From positions 1 to 12,664 of the forward strand of contig JAJKFJ010011912.1 in the NCBI GenBank assembly GCA_027382625.1: 12,664 nucleotides of DNA. Reading direction: 5' to 3'. Under the pieces are notes generated by a model. The model was not told the origin of the DNA. It saw only the letters and a program-made list of their open reading frames with translations, and ran no database searches. The stretch comes from Tetmemena sp. SeJ-2015 (lineage: Eukaryota > Ciliophora > Spirotrichea > Sporadotrichida > Oxytrichidae). Within the stretch, counting starts at the first letter, position 1, and each line of letters opens with the position of its first letter. Shown one piece after another: positions 1 through 9,100 of this stretch. Made by a program: the position numbers and the translations under genes.

Positions 1-143
1 GATCACTATAAAATGTGATAGCATCATAATGAATAAGTAGCTCCAAGAAATACTTTTTAGTGACTATTTTCATAAATGATTATTTTTAATTTCCTTAATT
101 GATGCTATATTGGGGTTTTGGGGTTTAATTTTTTTTTTAAAAA
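1..143. other. Left non-coding flank, possibly a transposon end or large IES
   Basis: This stretch is AT-rich and I see no convincing coding frame in it. Its only notable element is the telomere-type repeat at 112-126, followed by a T-run at about 129-138. Coding-like sequence starts near 144. The simplest reading is that the flank belongs to a large IES, perhaps holding a telomere-bearing transposon that continues left of the window. That is an inference, because no transposase frame is visible here. Confidence 0.45.
110..126. repeat. Interstitial telomere-type repeat, T2G4T4G4T3
   Basis: The run is two G4 blocks separated by T4. G4T4 is the telomere unit of hypotrich ciliates. Telomere-bearing elements (TBE, Tc1/mariner-like transposons of Oxytricha) end in such repeats, so this may be the right-hand terminus of one lying to the left. 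The bases just after it do not show the ANT target motif clearly, so a degenerate element or another source remains possible. Confidence 0.6.
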
Positions 144-3100
144 TTGGAAAGCCAAAATAGGAGAAAGTTGAATAACTGCTTCTTGATAACCTCAATCCCA
201 TTTAAATCTGGCTTTTATATTATTATGACTTTCTTAAATAATTTCAATCAATTTTGATTAAAGATATTTTTTACTAAAAGATTTGTCAAATCATAAAATA
301 TCAGAAATTAATTAATCTTGATAATAAGTAATTAATATGATTTTGATTGATTGGATATGTAGTCTAAATAAAAATAAATCTATCTATTAGAAGAGATGAG
401 CTTAGTAGATATTCTTAAAGAATGCATTATTATTTAATGCATCATCGATACCGATTAGCCGCAAAAAGTAAAAACACTTATAGAGTATTTCAAAGAAATA
501 TTCCACTCTACTTATATTCAAATTAATAAATACTAATGTAGTCATTAGTTTTAATTCTTTCAAACTTGCTATAAAAAAAAGCTTCTAATATTTCTAAGAT
601 AACTTTACTATTTCAGGTTTAAATTAATTTAGGCATTTATTAAATTTTAATATATCGAGGAAGCTCCAAAGGCTAATTATATTATCAAGACTAACACTTC
701 TGGAATAAATTAAAAATTATTTATGGGAAAGTATCCCTTCTTCAAATACATTATCTTTAAAATATATTTGTATCTTGTGTCCATTTTAAGATTAAAATTA
801 TAAATATTTTATATTATTTTTGATTTATTATAGGAAAGCATAGCATTTTTATTATCGATAAGCTCGAATTAGTGAAAGAATTATCAATTTCCTAAACTAA
901 GCAGCAAGCTTATTTATTTTATAATAAGACTAAAACATTTTGATCTTCCTCTAAAGAATCGAAGAACAGCAGGACCAAGTTTCTCATTTAAGAAAGATCA
1001 TTATAAACCATGAAAATATAAATTTAATTATATATTATTTTATATATTAATTAAAATTAATAAATCAAAATTCTATTTCTAATTAAAGAGATGAATTATT
1101 ATTTTACAATTTAGCAATAAAATTCCTAAATTAAATACTTATATTTTAATTGAAAATGGAGAATATCTCCTAGAAGATGATGACATCGATGCGAAAAGAG
1201 AGCAAATTTACAAAATGTAATAAGACATAAGCAGAGTTATAATTTTTTTAAAATAGAGATCTGAGTTCAGTGAGCAAGCTTCAAGAAAATAGATATAAAG
1301 AAATAATTGAACAAATTCTCCAAAACTTTAGCGAAGAAGATAAAAACAAAGGGCTGCTTTCTCTAAACATCAAGTCTTTCATCATTCATTAATTAAAAAA
1401 TATGTAGAAGATTAAATCAAACCCGTATGAAAATCAAATTATATACTTAAATTTGTATCTAAAGTATCTAATGACTGATTAAATATCATTAGCTCAACAT
1501 TTATAAAATAATTCATATATTATATTTTTTAATTCTTTTTTTTTCCCCTAGACAATGAATTGATTAATTTTGCCCATAAAATAAAGAAGAAATTAATAAA
1601 ATAAAATACCGCAGCTTCTATTATTCATTTGACTTTCTATTTTTGCAATACAAACTTGAGTTATCACATCGGAAAAAAATCCCAAATTTTATTTTAAAAA
1701 TATTCATTAAAATGTGTTTTGATATTGTTATATATTTATGGGTGAATTTATTTATAGAAAAGAGCAAGGCGAATGGTTCTATGAATAGATTTTCAAGTTG
1801 CTTCTCCCCAAAACTAAATTAGATTGTGTGCAAGTATACGCCATCTACTAAGAAATATTTAACCAAGAAATATTTTTAATATATAAATGACGTCATGGGT
1901 TAACACTTCGTATCAGGGACCGGTCACAGAGCGTGTTTTAGTGGGTGATATAAAAGCCTATTATATATATATACCCTTGTGGGGTGCTAAATTTTGTTAA
2001 TCTAATCTAATAAATAAATTTACCTAAAATTAATAAATTTTAATATTATTGAAAATAAATTATTTTAACTTTGATTAGCATTTTAAATGAGAACTTATTA
2101 TAAAACCTATTAGAGTAGTAAATTAAAGTTTTGTAATCCCTAATTATAATACATTAAAGCCATATTCCTTTAATGAAAAAATGCGAAATGTATTATAAAT
2201 ACTTAATAATACAATTATCGAGAACAATTTAAAGTATTACATCAAAGTATTTTAATAAATTAAATTTTTATTATTTACTATCATTTGAGTAAAAATAAAT
2301 AAGCCTTTATTAGATTTGCATTACAAAATAGTTAGATCAATTTTAATTAATATTGCGATTAAATTAATCTACTTGATGTATCACAGTTTCATAGAGCAAA
2401 CTCTTCTAATTGTCAATTAGTTCAGTGAATATATCAATGCCAAAGAACTCTTTATATTATTATACATGAAATCATTATTCAAAAGATATATAAAATTATC
2501 TAAATTATTAATTATAAACTCACAAGATGTAAATGTTTTAGATAGCATTTAAAGATCTTTTTCAATTTCCGAGATTATTATCAAATCATTAAATTTCTTG
2601 AATAAGTTTAGAATGTTATGTAAAAATAAATTCTTTGAGCGACTTGAAAACGCAATAGTGTAGATAGAGGCAGAAGAGAACTTGAAAATATTCGAGTTCA
2701 TTTTAACAATAAAAATAATTATATAAGTATTCATGCAAGGTGAAGAAGAGTAAATGGACCAGCAAAATTAAGGTTTTGGCGTGAAGACCAAGTACATGGT
2801 ACACAAAGCATTTATTCAGACTATCTACCAAATTTTAAATTGCAAAATTTGATTTATAGTAAATGACACTCCCAACAGATGAGCTAATTGATGCCCTTGA
2901 TGCAAGAGGGACTTCTTACGAGGACTTAATGATGCAGATTCTTGTGAATTTGGAGTTCTATTAGTGCTTATATTTATATTTTGTAAAGGCTTTCAGCAAA
3001 ATAACGAGATCTCTATGATATAGTTCCTCATTAGGTACAAACAAAAAGTCATCAATAATATCACTGAAAAGGGCATATAATTTATATAAATATCAAATAT

Positions 3101-3188
3101 TAAAATGCATAATGGAATTGACTACGCTTGCAGAAAGAATCGTTAACATTTCATAATTAATTCATTTTAAAAGATTAACTAGTTTATT
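144..3188 (+). CDS. Gene A, N-terminal block in the window (MDSs before the acidic segment)
   Basis: About 17 MDSs, separated by IESs listed individually. The product is a helical, Lys/Glu/Ile/Leu-rich stretch with no domain I recognise. Clear coding islands include LIEYFKEIFHSTYIQ (about 463-507), IENGEYLLEDDD (1149-1184), EQILQNFSEEDKNKG (about 1306-1350), GEWFYEQIFKLLLPK (about 1768-1812), TSYQGPVTERVLVGD (1905-1949) and LPTDELIDALDARGT (about 2869-2913). By position in an RNF213-type protein it would fall between the AAA+ part and the RZ finger, which is an inference. The first MDSs (144-227, 360-420) are the least certain. Confidence 0.6.
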
Positions 3189-6100
3189 AGAGATGAGTAC
3201 TAATATATATATATATATATTATGATTATTTAACATGGAAAGCCCAATTGAAAAGATTGAGATGGTGATAGATTTAAATGATTCAGATGGCTCTCAATAA
3301 AGCAACCTAGAAGACCCAGATCATTAAAATGAGGGATCAGCTGGAGAGGAAGAAGAAAAGAAAGAAGAAGAAGATGATGATGACGATGAGGTGGATGTAG
3401 AGGAAAGCCCTGAAGAGAGAAAAGTTAGGATAGTATGGGAGTTCATCTATTCTTATCTGGAGGATGAGTTCGATAAGATACCTCAAAGCGACATGGATGG
3501 CTATCTAGATTTTTGTCTCAAGGCTTTGAGTACTAATTTTGAGTAACTCAAAAGAAATCCTCTATTAGCTCACGGAATAGTTAGAAAGATGATTCAATAA
3601 GCTCACAGAAAGGACGATTAGGTTTTCATCCAAAAAGCTGGTCGAAACTACAATGAACTTTGCCAAGAAAATATTACAGGAGTTCAAACTACTTTAATTT
3701 AACAATTTAGAAGAAAAATATTCGACTTAAATAACTCAAGTAAATTTGAATAATCTTAATGAACGCTGAAGAAAATTGCTAAAGAATTAATTAGTGCCTC
3801 AAAAGAATTTTATTTCCTCTAATTCTTCTTTTTTAGAGAGTTTGTGATTCTTAATTTTTATTTAGATTCATTATTTTGATTTAAGTTTGACAATAATTTC
3901 ATAAGTCGATTTAACGAGTTCCTTTTAGAACTAGACGTAGAGTCCCCTTTCACAATTATTGTGTGTGACATCATTGGAGAAGTTAAATTAATTAAATAGT
4001 TATCCAAGAAGAGATTGAGAGTCTATCTCAGGCAAATAATCAATTCTCTAATAACGAAAAGATAAATAAATTAAAGTTAAATATTTATAAGATCGAACTT
4101 CTTTAAAACTCAATGAACGCTTCTCTATCAACCACAAACCCTCTTCTCTAAAGAGTCATTCACTAAATTAAAATAGTAAATTATTAATTTTAAGCTAGAT
4201 TAAGCGAAAATATTTTAAAATATAGACTTTAAAAATAGTTTTAAAAATTATTTTTCTTCTAAGAAATATTTGTGTTGCAAAGTATAATTAATGTAAAATA
4301 TTTAACTGATATCTATTTGAATAAAATTGGAGTAGCATATAGTAGAGTGGTTTTGAATGAGGCGGCGAGCAGGATGACTTTAATAAATATATAAATAATT
4401 ATTTATTTGGATGATGCTGGCATTTTAGCAAAACTAAGGAGTGCCAAACCACCCTATAATTGATGCTATCGATGCCTACATGCAGATTCTTATGCCTTAT
4501 TATATTTAAGAATGAACAGGAGGAAAAAGTCAAGCCCTTCATTATGTACTTATTCAAGCAGCTGATACAAAACATGGACTACGATTTATTTTTAATTGAT
4601 TATTCCTTAATGCATAGACTTGAAGCAAGATTCCCCACTTGGATCAAAGCTGTCAGAACAAAGGGACAGACCAATCGGAGAATATTCAAAACATTTGCTT
4701 CAGAAAAGCCAGAACATCAAACCCAAATTATTGTACAGCTTTAATAGGACGCAGCAGGTTTCCAAAGAACTGTGGCTCAAGCCTAAGAGAAATTTAAACT
4801 GAAACTTCTCACTCTCCAAGTCACTGCTCAGGAGTTCTACTTTAACAATTTAAGAGATAGAATACAAGTAGTCCCTAAGATCTCTCCTCTCTTAAACCAG
4901 AATCAAAGAGGCAATAAGTTTTATGAGATTCTTAGCTTGGGATAGGAAAACTACTCTAACATTATATCTAGAGTATTAGTTGGTCATTAAGGAATGATTG
5001 GTGAGCTACTTGTATATTCTATCTCAAACTTCTTGACTCTCCCTGACTCAAATATCTTTAAGCACCTGCTTAACTCTCCTCTGGAAGTAGGACAAATGTT
5101 CCTGCCGTTTATTGTAAACTCTCGTTACGATTTACAGTACTACTTCTACTTCAGAAACAATGAGAACTTTGCCAGATATGCTTGCGTGGCTTGTGGCGAG
5201 TAATCTTTTTTTCATTTAGTCTAAATTTTAATCGTTGAATCTTTTATTAGTTTACTTCTTGGTAGGAGATATATTTAATCAATATAAAAAATACAAATTA
5301 TAATTAAAAATATCTTTATTAAAACTCCTCATCAATTTGTTTGCAAAAATTTATTTAAGGGTATTTATTCTCATAAAATTTTGCATAATTTATATGCTTT
5401 AGCAATCACTTAGCTTTTTGTGCTTAATAAATTTAATATTTTTATCTTCTGATTTTTTTAAGATTGTGGGGCTCTTTCTAATCATAGATCAGCAAATCAA
5501 TAGGTCAATCTCGGAGGAACTAAATTTAATTAAATTATCTCTAAAAAGATGCTTTTAAATTTATTTTGTTTAAATGCAATGGGTGCGATCAGAGAGTAGG
5601 ATTTGGAGCTGAGGCAAATTCTTAAGTAGTAGATAGAGGAAAGAATAAGGGTAATTATTATTATATTTGAAATTTCAACCCTGAGAATGAATCTCAACCA
5701 AGCTATATATCTCAAGACCCTGAAATTTATGATATAGTTACTGTGAGAGGACTAAACAATATAGCTAGATGTATTGGACAGATCATTATGTGAATAATAT
5801 TTATTTATATTTTTGTTATATTTTTATGCATCTAATGGTGTTGGGAGCTCATCTACTGTCTGATGAGAATTTCCAAAACGAAATCCAAAGAGTCTATGCA
5901 CCCGATATTAGAAGCGCTTAAAATCAGACAAGAGCAGAATACTCTCAAATAAAATTTAAATAAAAAGGCAAAAATAAAAACTATTTTATAAACTTATCTA
6001 CTCTTTAAAGGTTTTTAATTTTGTTAGCTATCAATTATTAAAGCTAAAATATTTTTATTAAATCTCAAGCCTTTCTAATTAAAACCATTAGACATAATTG

Positions 6101-9100
6101 CGAGAACCTCAAACATCTCTTGAATGTTAATGACGATAGACTCAAGCTTTTTATTTATGAAGATATTCTAAGTTATGTTTATAGTTTAAATTAAATAGTA
6201 AATTACAAAAATGATATAAAATTAAGAGACCTTTTATTTCTTATAAACATAATTTAGCTTCTGTTGGAATTCATTATATAGAGTATAGCCACTAAAAGTC
6301 AGGTTGATGATTTCAATTCATAGTTGTCCACTTAAAAATTAGCGACATTCTAAGGCAGAAGAACATAATTAAACTATACCATAGAAAAAGTATAGTACAT
6401 TATACTTTAATGAGATTAAAGCTTTAATTTAATCTTAGTAATTAGATCTTTTAGTAAGTACCACTCATTAAATAATTGTTTGCATTTAAAATGAGAAGAG
6501 AGGTGGAAATGCACTTCCAAGCCTAGTGCTTGCCAAGGTTTGATGATAACTTCGTTGAGTTCTTCCAAAACCATCAGGAGATGAATGTTGGAGATAAGGA
6601 TCAACCTGAATTCAAGTTCAATCAGTCCCTCATTGACGAAACTTTGGAACTTCCACGCATCAAAAGAATTTCTCCAGAGAGAGATTCCAAGAATTAAATA
6701 TTTTATGATCACTATATGCATCACCTACTCAGAGTCTATTAAAAATAAATTTGATTATCATATAGTATAAATATGTCTAGGGAAGCATAACCTTGAGAAG
6801 ATTTGAGCAGTACTTGAACTCCAACGAATCTGAACAAGGAAATTTCCTTTGAACTAGTATTTTAAAAATGTTTTTTTTTCCTTCTGAGGATTGTTACGCA
6901 GATTCAGAATTTGGAGACTTTGAGCTGCTTAAAAGACTTCATAGAGTGGCTGAGGTACTTCATGCTGAAGTTTGATGGCAAGGTCTCATTTGAAGATAGC
7001 TTCAACTCTGACATCAAAACTAACATTAATTTATAATCTTATTCTGATCTAATTCTAAAATGAAATGGTTTATCTTTGAAAAGGTAATCAGAAACGACAG
7101 AGAAAGAAATTAGTAATTTAAAAATAGGGAAAAAATATGAAAAAGTTTAGTTATCTTAAGTCAAATTTTTAAGAATTAAATACCTTATTTTAGAATGGAA
7201 AATAAAAATTTCAAAGTTCACATTTAAAGCAAATAAATCATTTTTAAATCGCTTTAAGAATATATTTTTCTAAAAATGAAAATTCTTAAATTCTAAATTT
7301 AAAAGATCTAAGAAGATTTTATTTGAAATTAGACAATGGAAGCATTCACTAAGTTTTCTTATGCGTGGAACAAAGTGAATGAGGTCGCTGATATTAGAGA
7401 TAATTGTGATGAAATTGAAATTCAGAAAGTGGTATTTATATTTTAGTGGATGCCAACTCTAAATTCTAATTCCTCTGCTTCACAAATGTCTAAAATATGC
7501 CCAATTAATTTATTTGAATGAAAAGAAGGACCAGCTTGGAATATACTATTCCCTTATATTTATTGCTAATATCCTCACTAAATCATTTTAAGCTTTATTT
7601 GATTTTTTATCTCGCTATATTTCTATTTCTACCTGATGTAGTACCTTTGCAACATGCAAAACACATTCTTAGCTGCAATTTCCCAACTAGAAGGCTATAA
7701 GTTCTTAGAAAATCAACTAGAAAAATTTAAATATTAAATACTAAATTTATTGAATTTATTTAAATATTTTTAAAGAGTGTTTTTATTTATCTGAATTATT
7801 GATTAAAGTTCTTTTAATTAGTGATTATTAATTTTAAAAAGATTAAATGTGCTTTTACTTAAATTATATTTATTAAACTCGATCATTTTATAAAATACCA
7901 TTTTAAAAAAAAGTTGCATATAAGAGTATCTATACATTTTTTAGTTAATTTATTTCTACAATTAAAGTATTTAAGCATTATTGGAATTTATAAAGAAAGA
8001 GGAGTGAATTTTACTGATTTAAAGCTTTACTAGATAATCAGTGAATCAGTAGACGAAGAGAGTATTATCAAGTAATTGAAACAAAGTAGCATCAATAAAC
8101 TCAGATTTGGAGAAGGCAGAAATGTGGAATATTTTTATTTAAAAGTTAGGAATATAACATTGCAAAGCTGAGTGAGAAGCTGTACAATATTCTTCTAAAA
8201 AATAAGGTCAGAATAATTTCATCAGAGACTGAATCCCCCCACTCGTTTACATTTGATATTATTTTTTAATTAAAAAAAATAAAATTGAAAACCTGACAAA
8301 CCCTTATAATCAATTTGTTGAAATATCGGAATCAGTTCCTCAATCCGTCTTCTAAGGGCAATACTAAGTGATTTAGAGACTTAGATCATTCGAAGATAGG
8401 TATAACTTGCTCAAAGACTTGTAGACAACCCTCAACTTCATTCAATAGACAAAGGGATCAGTAAATATGAGCTTGATTATCTTCTTCATTTACGTTTTTG
8501 AAAACCTATATGAAGAACTTTAAAATCCAATCGCATGATGAGATTGATGAAGGCATTGAACTTCATCTATAAAATTAAATTAGTATTTTCAGCACGTGCT
8601 ACATTTCTATGAGCAAGTTGAAGACAGCTTGTAAAGTAGATTAGTTTTAAGTGCTAGTCCAGGCTATTAGCAAGACTTACTCGATTATGAGCTAGAAATC
8701 CTGACTAGAATCATAGAAACTTACCCTGAAAAGCTTCCTGACTCAAAGAACATCCTCGGAAGATTCATCATTCGCTAACTTTGCTACTCAACTTCAATAC
8801 CGACCACTTTGAAATTGTTCCCCTACATCTTTAAATTTATGAAAGAATTCTTCGATGATTTCAACGAGTACTTGTTTGGAGTGGGAAATATCATAAACTT
8901 GGACGAGTATAGAAAGAGCTATAAGCAATCTTAAATTGTGACCGGAAATTCCTTGCCCGCTTACTAGCACTTCTTAAGAATGCTAACGAACAAAGAATTG
9001 GAAGAGGAAGAATCTAAACTCAAAAAGGAATAAGTTAATAAGAGAAATGCATAGATGGCAGCAGGCTACAGACAAGGATAGTTTGAAGAGAATGCAGAAG

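Larger units (their letters stand above)
5183..5595 (+). other. RZ-type zinc finger of gene A, split over three MDSs
   Basis: After removal of IESs 24 and 25 the finger reads Cys-x2-Cys-Gly-Glu-x6-Asp-Cys-Gly, about 21 residues, then Lys-Cys-x2-Cys-Asp-Gln-Arg-Val-Gly. The Cys residues are 1107, 1110, 1119, 1141 and 1144. The pattern fits RZ fingers of RNF213 and ZNFX1, where this element is the ubiquitin-transfer centre of RNF213. The usual His is replaced by Cys-Gly-Glu here. Its halves lie at 5183-5212, 5459-5529 and 5574-5595, so the finger exists only after DNA rearrangement. Confidence 0.6.

Noticed and set aside
833..833. Spliceosomal introns, since TTATAG and CCCTAG precede some segments
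   Set aside because: The flanking direct repeats and lack of GT at the matching 5' sides favour IESs; a few true introns cannot be excluded.
1805..1813. CCCCAAAA as a telomere-addition site
   Set aside because: It lies in clear coding sequence (LLLPKTK) and is a single unit, so it is most likely chance.
1887..1985. Less AT-rich patch that looks like a small RNA gene or a new gene start (ATG 1887)
   Set aside because: Pointer TTAAC joins 1863 to 1905, so TSYQGPVTERVLVGD is a continuation of gene A. I could not fold the patch into a tRNA or known RNA.
2549..2734. Minus-strand frame of 61 residues
   Set aside because: It overlaps plus-strand coding (FERLENAIVQIEAEEN) and reads as low-complexity hydrophobic text; a shadow.
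3235..3760. A separate gene starting at ATG 3235 and ending at TGA 3760
   Set aside because: Both ends are bridged by pointers (TTATT and AAAAT) into the same long frame.
5826..6413. Independent gene of about 195 codons starting at ATG 5826
   Set aside because: The ATG is part of a TTATG pointer and the frame continues from upstream; its 120-bp centre is an IES.
8461..8600. Apparent double frameshift suggesting assembly errors in T-runs or programmed frameshifting
   Set aside because: Pointers ATATGA and TTCA define two IESs (43 and 26 bp) that remove both frame changes without any error.
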